From Aquimarina sp040786285 (GTDB lineage Bacteria > Bacteroidota > Bacteroidia > Flavobacteriales > Flavobacteriaceae), in NCBI RefSeq assembly GCF_040786285.1, contig NZ_JBFMKQ010000001.1, forward strand, positions 1,488,001-1,552,000: a stretch of DNA of 64,000 bases, given 5' to 3'. Positions 17,346 to 27,483 of this stretch are shown here, in pieces. Numbering within the stretch: position 1 is the first letter of the stretch; the number at the start of each line of letters is the position of its first letter. Under the pieces are notes generated by a model. The model was given only the letters and a program-made list of their open reading frames with translations, was not told the origin of the DNA and ran no database searches. A program made the translations under genes and the position numbers.

Positions 17346-17401
17346 GAAATGCAGTAAGGAGATTAAATATAAAGTTATTCTAATTTTTAAATCTGAATTG
17401 C

Positions 17402-19075
17402 ATGGAACTGTCTTGGTTCAAGAAAGGAACTATTTATCAAATCTACCCGCGAAGTTTTAATGATAGTAATGGCGATGGTATCGGGGATTTGAGAGGAATT
17501 ATAGAGAAACTAGATTATTTGCAAAGTCTTAACGTAGATATACTATGGTTAAGTCCAATTTTTAGCTCACCAAACGACGATAATGGATATGATATAAGTG
17601 ATTATTGTGCGATCATGCCAGAATTTGGAACTATGAAGGATTTTGATGAGTTACTTCAAAAAACGCATGATAAAGGAATGCGATTGGTTTTAGATTTGGT
17701 AGCAAATCATTGTTCTGATGAGCATATGTGGTTCGAAGAAGCAAAAAAATCGAAGGACAATCCTTACAGAGATTATTTTCATTGGGGAAAACCTTCTGCA
17801 GACGGAGGGCCACCAAATAATTGGAAATCTTTTTTTGGAGGAAGTGCATGGGAATATGACTCGATATCAGGAGAGTATTATTTGCATCTTTTTACAAAAA
17901 AACAACCAGACCTTAATTGGGAGAATCCTAAGGTAAGAGAAGAAATATATGATGCCATGAGGTTTTGGTTGGATAAAGGTGTTGATGGTTTTAGAATGGA
18001 TGTTATTCCGTTAATTTCAAAACGAAATGGATATCCGGATGCACCAGATGTAGGGTTTAGAAAAATCATTGAAGATGTATATGCCAATGGACCTAAGCTT
18101 CATGAATATTTAAAAGAGATGAACGAAAAAGTGATTAATCACTATGATGCATTTTCTCTTGCAGAAGGAGTAGGAATTAATCATGAAAATGCAAACTTAT
18201 ATATTGATTATGATCGCAAAGAGCTAGACATGTTATATCATTTTGATATTCTAGAATGTGTTATTGTTAATGGAAAGTTTGAAGAATCTTCACCTTTTGA
18301 TTTGATAAACCTAAAACAAATATATAAAAGATGGAGAGACGCAGTACATGAAAAAGGATGGTTAGCCAATGCAATGGGTAATCATGATTTCGCGCGAATG
18401 GTCTCTAGGTTTGGAGATGATAAAGAGTATTGGTCGGCATCAGCCAAAATGTTACTCGTTATGCAAGCAACTCAAAATGGCACATTAAATATTTATCAAG
18501 GAGATGAAATAGGGATGACAAATATAACTCTTGAATCTGTTGAAGACGTGAGAGATATCCAATCTTTAAATTTTTATAGTGAAAATTTAGAAACGAAAAG
18601 ATTTTCAAATGAGTTAGCACTAGAAATGATTAATAAAGAAGGTAGAGATAATGCCAGAACTCCTGTGCAATGGAATGATGAGATAAATGGCGGTTTTTCT
18701 AACTCGAACCCTTGGCTAAAAGTAAATCCGAATTATAAAAAAATTAATGTAGCAAAACAGGATAATGATTCAGATTCTATATTAAATTTTTATAGAAATC
18801 TTTTAAAAATAAGAAAACAAAATGATGTTTTTGTGTATGGGGATTTTGAAGAATTAGAATTTAATAATCCAAGCCTGTATGTGTACAAGAAAGTGCTTGG
18901 AGGCGAAGAAATTATGGTATTGTTAAATTTTAAAAATGTAAGGGAAGAGGTCGATGTTTCTAAAAAAATTAGCAAGACAAAAATATTGATAAATAATTAT
19001 GATAGTCTGGATATAGATGAAAAATATGTTCATCTTAAGCCGTATCAAGGCGTTGTTCTAAAATTAGAGAAATAA
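17402..19075 (+). CDS. GH13 alpha-glucosidase / oligo-1,6-glucosidase
   Basis: A GH13 alpha-amylase-superfamily enzyme of 557 residues with no signal peptide, so probably cytoplasmic. The four conserved regions are visible: DLVANHCSDEH, GFRMDVI with the nucleophile Asp, a Glu in SLAEGVG as likely acid/base, and AMGNHDFAR. The early stretch YQIYPRSFNDSNGDGIGDL and the 557-residue length match the oligo-1,6-glucosidase / trehalose-6-phosphate hydrolase group. It would hydrolyse alpha-glucosidic oligosaccharides taken up by the SusCD pair encoded next. The exact linkage specificity is open. Confidence 0.9.
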   Translation: MELSWFKKGTIYQIYPRSFNDSNGDGIGDLRGIIEKLDYLQSLNVDILWLSPIFSSPNDDNGYDISDYCAIMPEFGTMKDFDELLQKTHDKGMRLVLDLVANHCSDEHMWFEEAKKSKDNPYRDYFHWGKPSADGGPPNNWKSFFGGSAWEYDSISGEYYLHLFTKKQPDLNWENPKVREEIYDAMRFWLDKGVDGFRMDVIPLISKRNGYPDAPDVGFRKIIEDVYANGPKLHEYLKEMNEKVINHYDAFSLAEGVGINHENANLYIDYDRKELDMLYHFDILECVIVNGKFEESSPFDLINLKQIYKRWRDAVHEKGWLANAMGNHDFARMVSRFGDDKEYWSASAKMLLVMQATQNGTLNIYQGDEIGMTNITLESVEDVRDIQSLNFYSENLETKRFSNELALEMINKEGRDNARTPVQWNDEINGGFSNSNPWLKVNPNYKKINVAKQDNDSDSILNFYRNLLKIRKQNDVFVYGDFEELEFNNPSLYVYKKVLGGEEIMVLLNFKNVREEVDVSKKISKTKILINNYDSLDIDEKYVHLKPYQGVVLKLEK

Positions 19076-19362
19076 AAATAATTGACAAATATGAATACTG
19101 TAGAAAGTGAAAATAGTTTTTGTTTGTTAGCAGAGGAGTTTTTGTGATAAAAACTTCCCTAAGGTGTAACAGTTGGGGCATCTATTTTTTTTGTAACTTT
19201 TTGTTTTGAAATATTGGTTTATAGTTACAGAATTAGTCGAATGTGGTAAAAAGACATAGATGCTCCATTGTTACTAACAAAAACAAAGTACACTTTTTTA
19301 TTGTAAAAAATAATAAACAGATAAACAGCGAAACAATTCACATTAAAATCAAACACTATATT

Positions 19363-22300
19363 ATGAAATGTATAATACTTAAAAAAATCATATTCTTACT
19401 GGTATTTTTATCAGGGAGTATGATATCTGCCCAGATTACGGTTTCGGGGGTGATTTCGGACACCGGAGGGCCAATTCCAGGAGTAAATGTTCTTGTAAGG
19501 GGAACAAGTAATGGAGCAGTTTCTGACTTTGATGGAAACTATACGCTAGATAATGTAGCCGAAGATGCTATTTTAGTATTTAGCTTTGTTGGCTTCAAGG
19601 CACAAGAAATCTCGGTAGGAGGACAAACCACAATAAATGTAACTATGCAGGAAGATGCTGCAGAGTTAGAAGCCGTTGTGGTAATCGGGTACGGGACACA
19701 ATCGGTTAAAGATGCTACGGGTGCCGTTGCAGTGGTAAGTACAGAGGATTTTAATCAAGGGGTCATTGCCTCTCCAGAAGAATTAATTCAGGGTAAAACT
19801 GCTGGTGTGCAAATTACGCAGGCAAGTGGAGAACCTGGTGCAGGTGTGGCGCTCAGAATTAGAGGTACCAGTTCTGTGAGATCAAATAATAATCCGCTAT
19901 TTGTAGTGGATGGAGTACCATTGGCAGGTGATGATACCGCCGCTGCAGGTTCTAATATAGGTGCGGGGTCCAGCTCTGCCAGAAATCCATTAAACTTTAT
20001 TAATCCTAGTGATATAGAAAGTGTGAGTATCTTAAAAGATGCGTCGGCCACCGCAATTTATGGATCTAGAGGAGCGAACGGAGTTGTAATTATTACTACA
20101 AAAAGTGGTAGAGGTTCTGGTAAAGGAGTATTCGAATTTTCTTCAACGCTAAGTATAGCCAAACCAGCAGAAGAGTTTGATTTATTAAATAGATCTCAAT
20201 ATTTATCTGCAGTAGAAAGCTTTGGAGGTGATGCAGATGGACAAGATTTTGGTAGTGATACAGATTGGCAAGATATAATTACCAGAAAAGCGGCATCACA
20301 ACAACAAAACTTATCTTATTCCAAGAGTTATAATGGTGGTAATGTAAGAGCGTCATTTGGTTATGGAAAACAATTTGGTGTAGTGGAGAAAAGTTCACTA
20401 GAAAGAATAACAGGAAGAATCAATGCAACGCATCGCTTCCTTGATGAAAAATTGAAAATAAATATTCAAGGAACCCTATCACGAGTAAATGATGAAGCAC
20501 CACCGATTGGTGATAACGCAGGGTTTCAGGGAGATTTATTAGGAGCAGCTTATAGTGCAAACCCAACTTGGCCATCTGACCCTAATTTTGTGCCAGGAGG
20601 AGCTAATATAAACCCTTCAGCGCTATTAGCATTTAGTCAAAGTATAACCAATACAAATCGTGTTTTACTAAATGGTTCTGCCGAGTATACTATAATAGAA
20701 GGATTAAGAGCAAAAGTTAATTTAGGATATGATGATTCTGAATCATCAAGAGGAAGTGCGATCTCTGGTGACATTACGGGACTTCAAAACGGAACTCCAG
20801 GTAACGGTAGAGGAACGTATAATGAAGTTGATGTTACTAATAGGTTGTTAGATTTTACCGTAAATTATGAGAAAGAATTTGAAAACTCTAATTTTTCTGT
20901 ACTTGTAGGATATTCATTTCAAGACTTTTCTAGAGAAGGAAGAAATGTTAATGGTTTTGGATTTAATACAACAGATCTAAATCAGATGGTAGCAGCTCTT
21001 GAAACTTCGGCAGATAGAATAGAAGCTTCAATATCAGGCCCTTTTCAGCAATATGCAGTTTCAGATCAAATAATCGATGGAGGAGATCCCTTTGCAGGTG
21101 CAGTTGTTAATAGAATTGTACCCGAAATATCTCGTGCCGAAAGTTTTTCTGCACCTACAAATATTGCTGTGCGTTCGATTTTTACCGATACTTTTGATTT
21201 TACAGATGAGTTACAGTCTTATTTTTTGAGAGCAAATTATTCTCTGTATGATAAATATTTATTAACAGCTACAGTGAGAGCTGATGGTTCCTCTAGATTT
21301 GGATCCAATAATGAATACGGTTATTTCCCGTCGGGTGCATTTGCCTGGAAATTAGATCAAGAAGATTTTATTCCAGAAACATTTTCAACGTTAAAATTTA
21401 GAGTTGGATTTGGAATTACAGGTAATCAAGATGGTCTTGGTTTTGGGAATTTTGTAACCAGAGAGCGATTTGACTCTTTAGATGGAAATGGAGATCCAAT
21501 AACTATAGGTAACGGAGGTGAAATCAATGTTCCAGGAACTTCTCAAGTATCTTTTGCTAATAATGACCTTAAGTGGGAGGAAACTAGTCAAATAAATGTA
21601 GGTATTGATTTTGGTTTTATGGGAGATCGTCTTAATGGTAGTTTGGATATATATAGAAAAGATACACAAGATCTATTATTAAGAGTACAATCTGCACAAC
21701 CTGCTCCACAGCCTTTTACATTTACCAATGTAGATGGTAATGTAATAAACGAAGGTGTCGAGTTTGCTATTAATTATGATATTATTCAGCAAGAAGAGGT
21801 AAACTGGAATGTTGGGTTTAACATTGCATACAATAAAAATGAATTACAGAATTTTGAAGGGCAGATTCCTGCAGGTCAAATATTCGGTCAAGGATTATCT
21901 AGAGCATTTTCGCAAATTTTAATTAATGATCAGCCTTTGTTTTCTTATTTCTTACGTGAATTTGGAGGATTTGATGCAGACGGACAATCTATTTATCCTA
22001 ATGGAGATATTCAAGAATTAGTAGGCAAAAGTGCATTACCAGATATTAATGTAGGGCTTTCGACAAGTGCTAAATATAAAAATTGGGATTTATCAGTATT
22101 CTTGGCGGGTCAATTTGGCCATTATATTTATAATAATACTGCGAATGCATTTTTTACTGCCGGTAGTATTGGTGGAGGACGAAATGTAACAACCGATGTA
22201 ATTGGTAATGGTGAATCTCAGGCTAATGCTCCTGATGTATCGACTCGTTTTTTAGAAAGTGGAGACTTTTTGCGTTTGCAAAATGCTACTTTAGGATACA

Positions 22301-22512
22301 ATGTACCGCTTAAAGGAGATGGTGTATTTAAATCACTAAGATTGTATGTGAATGGACAAAACTTATTCGTGATTACCGACTATAGCGGTATAGATCCAGA
22401 GGTAAGTGTAAGTCCTACTAACTCACTTAATAATTTACCAACCGCAGGAATAGATTACACAGCCTTTCCTAGACCTAGAACGTATACGTTTGGATTAAAT
22501 GCTAAATTTTAA
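19363..22512 (+). CDS. SusC/RagA-type TonB-dependent outer membrane transporter
   Basis: A 1,049-residue SusC-like protein. It has a signal peptide (LLVFLSGSMISAQ), an N-terminal carboxypeptidase-regulatory-like domain (GGPIPGVNVLVRGTSNGAVS), a plug with SVSILKDASATAIYGSRGAN, and a 22-strand barrel ending in an aromatic C-terminus. It should import an oligosaccharide or other large nutrient with its SusD partner, powered by TonB. ATG 19363 is chosen because it gives the signal peptide; the frame extends to 19243 with unlikely sequence. SusD starts 5 bp later. The GH13 gene just upstream suggests an alpha-glucan substrate, but this is inference. Confidence 0.94.
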   Translation: MKCIILKKIIFLLVFLSGSMISAQITVSGVISDTGGPIPGVNVLVRGTSNGAVSDFDGNYTLDNVAEDAILVFSFVGFKAQEISVGGQTTINVTMQEDAAELEAVVVIGYGTQSVKDATGAVAVVSTEDFNQGVIASPEELIQGKTAGVQITQASGEPGAGVALRIRGTSSVRSNNNPLFVVDGVPLAGDDTAAAGSNIGAGSSSARNPLNFINPSDIESVSILKDASATAIYGSRGANGVVIITTKSGRGSGKGVFEFSSTLSIAKPAEEFDLLNRSQYLSAVESFGGDADGQDFGSDTDWQDIITRKAASQQQNLSYSKSYNGGNVRASFGYGKQFGVVEKSSLERITGRINATHRFLDEKLKINIQGTLSRVNDEAPPIGDNAGFQGDLLGAAYSANPTWPSDPNFVPGGANINPSALLAFSQSITNTNRVLLNGSAEYTIIEGLRAKVNLGYDDSESSRGSAISGDITGLQNGTPGNGRGTYNEVDVTNRLLDFTVNYEKEFENSNFSVLVGYSFQDFSREGRNVNGFGFNTTDLNQMVAALETSADRIEASISGPFQQYAVSDQIIDGGDPFAGAVVNRIVPEISRAESFSAPTNIAVRSIFTDTFDFTDELQSYFLRANYSLYDKYLLTATVRADGSSRFGSNNEYGYFPSGAFAWKLDQEDFIPETFSTLKFRVGFGITGNQDGLGFGNFVTRERFDSLDGNGDPITIGNGGEINVPGTSQVSFANNDLKWEETSQINVGIDFGFMGDRLNGSLDIYRKDTQDLLLRVQSAQPAPQPFTFTNVDGNVINEGVEFAINYDIIQQEEVNWNVGFNIAYNKNELQNFEGQIPAGQIFGQGLSRAFSQILINDQPLFSYFLREFGGFDADGQSIYPNGDIQELVGKSALPDINVGLSTSAKYKNWDLSVFLAGQFGHYIYNNTANAFFTAGSIGGGRNVTTDVIGNGESQANAPDVSTRFLESGDFLRLQNATLGYNVPLKGDGVFKSLRLYVNGQNLFVITDYSGIDPEVSVSPTNSLNNLPTAGIDYTAFPRPRTYTFGLNAKF

Positions 22513-22517
22513 AAAAA

Positions 22518-24056
22518 ATGATCATGAAAAAAGAGCTATTAAAATCATTTCTGTTAGGAATATTATCAATTGTATTGGTAATTTCTTGTACAGATTTAGA
22601 AATTGAGGAATCAGATTCCCAAATTTCTGACTCAGAAACCGAATTTACGGGGGTTAGCGATGTAGAATCTTCACTAAATGGGTTGTATGGATCGCTTAGA
22701 AGCATTGTAGAAACTCAAGAAGATTTATATGCGCTAAATGAAGTTACAAGTGATGAACTTTTAGTACCAACCAGGGGTACAGATTGGGGAGATAATGGAA
22801 CCTGGAGACAGCTTCATGCACATACTTGGAGTTCTATACATCCTTATGTTTTAAACAGCTGGAATAGCCTTAATAGGTTAGTGTTTAACTCTACACTGGT
22901 TATAGATGACAGAAGTAATGCTACAGATCAAGAGGTTGCAGAAGCAAAGTTTATAAGAGCATACAGCATGTTTTGGGTTATGGATATGTATGGTGTTGCT
23001 CCTTTTAGAAGCCCAGATGATGGTCCTGATGTTAATCCTATGGTTATGAGCAGAGCGGAAGCACTTGATTTTATTATTGCAGATCTTACAGAGGCATTAG
23101 CTGATCTTCCTGCAACAGGCCCTGGAGTGACTACTTCTATTGCTTCTAAAGCAGCGGTAAATCATCTTTTGGCAAAGTTGTATTTAAATAAACATATTTA
23201 CATCGGAGGAGCGCCAGCTGCAGCCGATATGACCAAAGTAGTTGAGTTAGTTGATGCAATAGCCGTAGATGGTTTTGGATTGGAAACAGGGTATTTTGAC
23301 ATTTTTACGTCTGATGTGGATAACGAGACAATTTTTTATACGACATCTAGCGTTGGTAATAGAATGTGGAATACTCTACATTATAACCAAAATGCACCTG
23401 ACAATACCGGTGGTGGTTGGAACGGGTGGTCTACTCTGGCAGAATTTTATGATCTTTTTGAAGGGGATCCTAATATAAATGTACCAGGAAGTGGACAAGA
23501 AGAAAGAAGAGGTTTTGTACCTACAGATGGTTCAAATCTTGGGATTGGTTTTGGATTCTTGATCGGTCAGCAATATGATGAGACAGGAGCACCTTTAAAT
23601 GATAGACCAGGAAACCCTTTAGTGTTCACTAAAGATTTTCCAGGCCTTGTAGGTAATAATGAACGCACAGGGGTTAGAGTGATAAAATACCACCCGGTAA
23701 ATGGAGAGTTTGCAGGACATCAAATCGTTTTCCGATATGCAGATGCTCATTTAATGAAAGCCGAAGCAATTCTGAGAGGTGGTACTTCTGGAGAGGATGC
23801 TTTAACTTTAGTAAATAACCTTAGAATGATTAGAAACGCTTCTCCTCTTACATCATTATCAGAACAAGATCTATTAAACGAAAGAGGTAGAGAGCTGTAT
23901 GGTGAATTTTGGAGACGTAATGACCAGATACGTTTTGGTAAGTTTGCTGAAACCTGGGGGCTAAAAGATAGTACAGACGATTTTAGAGTATTATTTCCTA
24001 TCCCCGAAACAGCATTATTATCAAATACTAATTTAACTCAAAATCCTGGTTATTAA
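22518..24056 (+). CDS. SusD/RagB-type nutrient-binding outer membrane lipoprotein
   Basis: A SusD-family lipoprotein of about 510 residues. The signal ends in the lipobox VLVISC and is followed by acidic residues typical of surface lipoproteins in this phylum. The helical TPR-like SusD core is seen in AKFIRAYSMFWVMDMYGVAPF and in the C-terminal FRYADAHLMKAEAILRGG ... NERGRELYGEFWRRND. It caps the SusC barrel and binds the ligand. The gene starts 5 bp after susC; ATG 22518 and 22524 are both possible. A terminator-like hairpin follows the stop. Confidence 0.93.
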   Translation: MIMKKELLKSFLLGILSIVLVISCTDLEIEESDSQISDSETEFTGVSDVESSLNGLYGSLRSIVETQEDLYALNEVTSDELLVPTRGTDWGDNGTWRQLHAHTWSSIHPYVLNSWNSLNRLVFNSTLVIDDRSNATDQEVAEAKFIRAYSMFWVMDMYGVAPFRSPDDGPDVNPMVMSRAEALDFIIADLTEALADLPATGPGVTTSIASKAAVNHLLAKLYLNKHIYIGGAPAAADMTKVVELVDAIAVDGFGLETGYFDIFTSDVDNETIFYTTSSVGNRMWNTLHYNQNAPDNTGGGWNGWSTLAEFYDLFEGDPNINVPGSGQEERRGFVPTDGSNLGIGFGFLIGQQYDETGAPLNDRPGNPLVFTKDFPGLVGNNERTGVRVIKYHPVNGEFAGHQIVFRYADAHLMKAEAILRGGTSGEDALTLVNNLRMIRNASPLTSLSEQDLLNERGRELYGEFWRRNDQIRFGKFAETWGLKDSTDDFRVLFPIPETALLSNTNLTQNPGY

Positions 24057-24085
24057 TATATAACCAAATTTAAAGTGTTAGAGCG

Positions 24086-24110
24086 GAGCCCTTCTATTTT
24101 TGAAGGGCTC
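24086..24110 (+). terminator. terminator-like hairpin after susD
   Basis: A 9-bp stem, GAGCCCTTC / GAAGGGCTC, with a 7-nt loop lies 30 bp past the susD stop. The downstream U tract is weak, so partial read-through into the FG-GAP genes is possible. Confidence 0.6.
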
Positions 24111-24159
24111 TATTAATTGAATTATTATAATACTATCTTTAAGAAAAATATACTTTGAG

Positions 24160-27100
24160 TTGAGAAAAGCTTGCAGAGATATAAGTATTTGTATACTAAC
24201 TTTGATACTTTCTATTTCTTGTAATAAAGAAACAAGACCAAACCTATTTTCTATAGTGCCAGCTAGTTATTCGGGAGTTTTATTTACTAATGAATTAAAA
24301 GATACTCCCGAGCTTAATATTCTTAGATACCTCTATTATTATAACGGAGCAGGAGTGGCTGTTGGAGATTTTAATAATGATAAGTTTGAAGATATATATA
24401 TCATTTCTAATCAAGGCGAAAATCAATTATATATAAATCAAGAAAACCTTCAATTTAAAGAAGTAACACCTGAAGTTTTAAAAGATACAAAGGGTTGGTC
24501 TACAGGGGTAACCGTAGTCGATATTAATAATGACGGATTACAGGATATTTATGTATGTAAAGTTTCTAATTATAGAGGTATAACTGGGAAAAATAAACTT
24601 TTTATAAATCAAGGAGCAGATAAAAAAGGCATACCTATTTTTAAAGAAAATGCGGCAGCATATCATTTGGATATTTCAAGCTTTTCTACACAAGCTAGTT
24701 TTTTTGATTACGATCTTGATGGAGATTTAGATATGTATTTATTAAATCATTCGGTACACCCTAATAGAACCTATGGCAGGGGGACAAAACGAAATCAAGT
24801 AGACTCACTTTCTGGAGATCGGTTATACCGCAACGATAAGGGTACGTATAAAAATGTTTCTACCGAAACAGGGATTTTTCAAGGAGCAATAGGATATGGA
24901 TTAGGAATCGCAACAAGTGATGTTAATAATGATGGGTACCCAGATATTTATATAGGGAATGATTTTTTCGAAAACGATTATTTATATATAAATCAAAAAG
25001 ATGGGACCTTCAAAGAATTAATTACAAACAACCAGAGAAATATTCAACACACATCGCATTTTTCTATGGGGGTAGATATCGCAGATCTCAATAACGATGG
25101 ACTCTCTGACATTTTATCATTGGATATGCTTCCCGAAGATCTGGCTACTTATAAATCCTCGGGTACAGAATATGGTTTTTCAATTTATAATCAATACCTA
25201 AAGAACGGATATCAACCACAATACATGCAAAATGCATTACAGCTTAATCGGGGTAATGCTAATTTTAGTGAAATAGCATTTTATTCGGGAATCGCCGCTA
25301 CAGAATGGAGTTGGGCACCGCTTATAGCAGATTATGACAATGACGGTTATAAAGATGTTTTTATTTCCAATGGAATTAAAGGAGCTACCAATGATATGGA
25401 TTTTATAAGTTTCATAGCTAATGATAATATTCAAAAAAGAATAGATCAAGGTATGACAAAAGAAGATCTGGCATTGATCAATGAATTACCGAGCAAAAAG
25501 ACTGAGAATTATTTCTATCGAAATCAAGGAGATTTAACTTTTGAAGATGTATCCAATACTTGGTTAGACAATATAACTTCCTATAGTAATGGTGCGGTAT
25601 ATGCAGATTTAGATAATGATGGAGACTTGGATATTATAACCAATAACATTAATGAAAACGCTTTTATATATGAAAACAAGTCAGATCAACTGGCAGTTCA
25701 TAATAATTATTTGCAGCTAAAATGTAAAGGAAGTAAAGATAACCGCAATGCAATCGGTACTAAAGTGTCCGTTTACACTAAAAAAAATGTCCAAGTATCT
25801 GAGATTTATACAACCAAAGGGTATTTGTCCTCGGTTTCTTCTAGAGTACATTTTGGATTGGGGGATGAAACTAAAATTGACTCCATAAAAATTGATTGGC
25901 CAGATGGATTTATATCCGTTCATAAGAATGTAGAAGCTAATCAATTGATTTATCTCGAAAGAGATAAAGAAATAGCACATATGGAAACTAAAGAAGAGGA
26001 TTCGGCTCTGCTAAAGGATGATGTTATTGATTTAAAATTTAAGCATCAGGATTATGAAACCAAAGATTTTAATACCGAACCTTTAGCTCCCTATGCTAGT
26101 TCTAATGAAGGGCCTCATGTAAGCGTTATAGATATAAATAAAGACGGATTAGAAGATGTTTTTATACCAGGGGGAAGGTTTAAAACAGGAACACTACTTT
26201 TACAGCAAGCAAGTGGTAGTTTTGTCAATAGCAAGCAACCAAGTTTTGAACTGGATAAACGCTTTGAGGATGTCGATCAATATTTTTTTGATGCAGATGG
26301 TGATACCGATTTGGATGTACTAGCGGTATATGGTGGGAATGAAAATCATTCGGATTATCAAAGTGCTCCAGGGTTATTTATTAATGAAAAAGGTGTTTTT
26401 GTAAAAAAGCAGGATGCTTTTCCCGATATCGTTATGAATGCGTCTACAGTGAAAACATCAGATATAGATCATGATGGGGATATGGATATTTTTATTGGAA
26501 GTAATGGTGAAGCTGGAAAATATGGGGTCAACTCGAAAAACTATATTTTCAAAAACAATGGAGAGGGCATATTTGAAGAGATTACTTCAATTGCTGCAGA
26601 TGAATTATATACTATCGGTCAGGTGTATGATGCAAAATTTATTGATGTGAATAATGATACATTCGACGACTTAGTTTTGGCAGGGCATTACATGCCTATT
26701 ACAATAATGATCAATGATGGTAAGGGGAATTTTAAAAAACAGAGTAATTCTTCGTTAAACAGCACTAATGGTTGGTGGAATGCTATAGAAGTTAGTGATA
26801 TGGATAATGATGGCGATCTGGATATTATTGCAGGTAATTGGGGATTAAATAGTAGGCTGACAGCTTCAGAACAAGAGCCTATACGATTATATCTCAATGA
26901 TTTTGATGATAATGGTAAAATCGACCCTATAGTAACTTATTTTTATAAAGGAACAGAAACTCCAATAGCAACCAAAGATGAATTAGTAAAACAAATCCCG
27001 CAATTAAATAAAAAACACTTGTCATATACTGCCTTTGCTAAGGCTGATTTTCATGATTACTTTTCAAAATCAAAAATTAATCAGGCAGAAAAAAAAGAAG

Positions 27101-27483
27101 TCTATACATTAAGCACCTTATATTTCGAGAATACAGGCAATCTTAGTTATGTAGCACATGAGTTACCATGGGAAGCTCAGATTTCTTCAGTACATGATAT
27201 TTTGATCGATGATATAAATTATGATGAATATCCTGATATAATTCTGGGTGGAAACACTTATGAAATCAATACCCAGTTAAGTAGATTAGATGCATCATTT
27301 GGAGTCGTTTTATTAAATGATCAAAAGGGTAGTTTTCAAAATTGTAGGCAATCTAACTTTAGTATAAAAGGAGCTGTACGATCTATTAAAAAGATTAAAA
27401 TAAAAGAAGAAGAATATCTATTATTCGGGATTAATAATGATAGCCTTCAGGTCGTCAAAAAAACAAAAAGTAATGATGAATAA
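24160..27483 (+). CDS. FG-GAP/VCBS repeat lipoprotein with ASPIC/UnbV domain (1 of 3)
   Basis: A 1,107-residue CRTAC1-like lipoprotein. The signal ends in LILSISC. FG-GAP/VCBS repeats carry Ca-binding-type loops such as DFNNDKFEDIY, DINNDGLQDIY and DLDNDGDLDII, which form a beta-propeller. An ASPIC/UnbV segment (GLGDETKIDSIKIDWPDG) lies near residues 530-600, and a second propeller follows. Function is unknown; adhesion or carbohydrate binding is often proposed for such repeats. It starts with TTG at 24160, since no ATG precedes the signal peptide. It heads a tight five-gene run and overlaps the next gene. Confidence 0.88.
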   Translation: MRKACRDISICILTLILSISCNKETRPNLFSIVPASYSGVLFTNELKDTPELNILRYLYYYNGAGVAVGDFNNDKFEDIYIISNQGENQLYINQENLQFKEVTPEVLKDTKGWSTGVTVVDINNDGLQDIYVCKVSNYRGITGKNKLFINQGADKKGIPIFKENAAAYHLDISSFSTQASFFDYDLDGDLDMYLLNHSVHPNRTYGRGTKRNQVDSLSGDRLYRNDKGTYKNVSTETGIFQGAIGYGLGIATSDVNNDGYPDIYIGNDFFENDYLYINQKDGTFKELITNNQRNIQHTSHFSMGVDIADLNNDGLSDILSLDMLPEDLATYKSSGTEYGFSIYNQYLKNGYQPQYMQNALQLNRGNANFSEIAFYSGIAATEWSWAPLIADYDNDGYKDVFISNGIKGATNDMDFISFIANDNIQKRIDQGMTKEDLALINELPSKKTENYFYRNQGDLTFEDVSNTWLDNITSYSNGAVYADLDNDGDLDIITNNINENAFIYENKSDQLAVHNNYLQLKCKGSKDNRNAIGTKVSVYTKKNVQVSEIYTTKGYLSSVSSRVHFGLGDETKIDSIKIDWPDGFISVHKNVEANQLIYLERDKEIAHMETKEEDSALLKDDVIDLKFKHQDYETKDFNTEPLAPYASSNEGPHVSVIDINKDGLEDVFIPGGRFKTGTLLLQQASGSFVNSKQPSFELDKRFEDVDQYFFDADGDTDLDVLAVYGGNENHSDYQSAPGLFINEKGVFVKKQDAFPDIVMNASTVKTSDIDHDGDMDIFIGSNGEAGKYGVNSKNYIFKNNGEGIFEEITSIAADELYTIGQVYDAKFIDVNNDTFDDLVLAGHYMPITIMINDGKGNFKKQSNSSLNSTNGWWNAIEVSDMDNDGDLDIIAGNWGLNSRLTASEQEPIRLYLNDFDDNGKIDPIVTYFYKGTETPIATKDELVKQIPQLNKKHLSYTAFAKADFHDYFSKSKINQAEKKEVYTLSTLYFENTGNLSYVAHELPWEAQISSVHDILIDDINYDEYPDIILGGNTYEINTQLSRLDASFGVVLLNDQKGSFQNCRQSNFSIKGAVRSIKKIKIKEEEYLLFGINNDSLQVVKKTKSNDE

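Noticed and set aside
19243..19362. 40-residue N-terminal extension of SusC
   Set aside because: The ATG at 19363 gives a proper signal peptide; the upstream residues do not resemble one.
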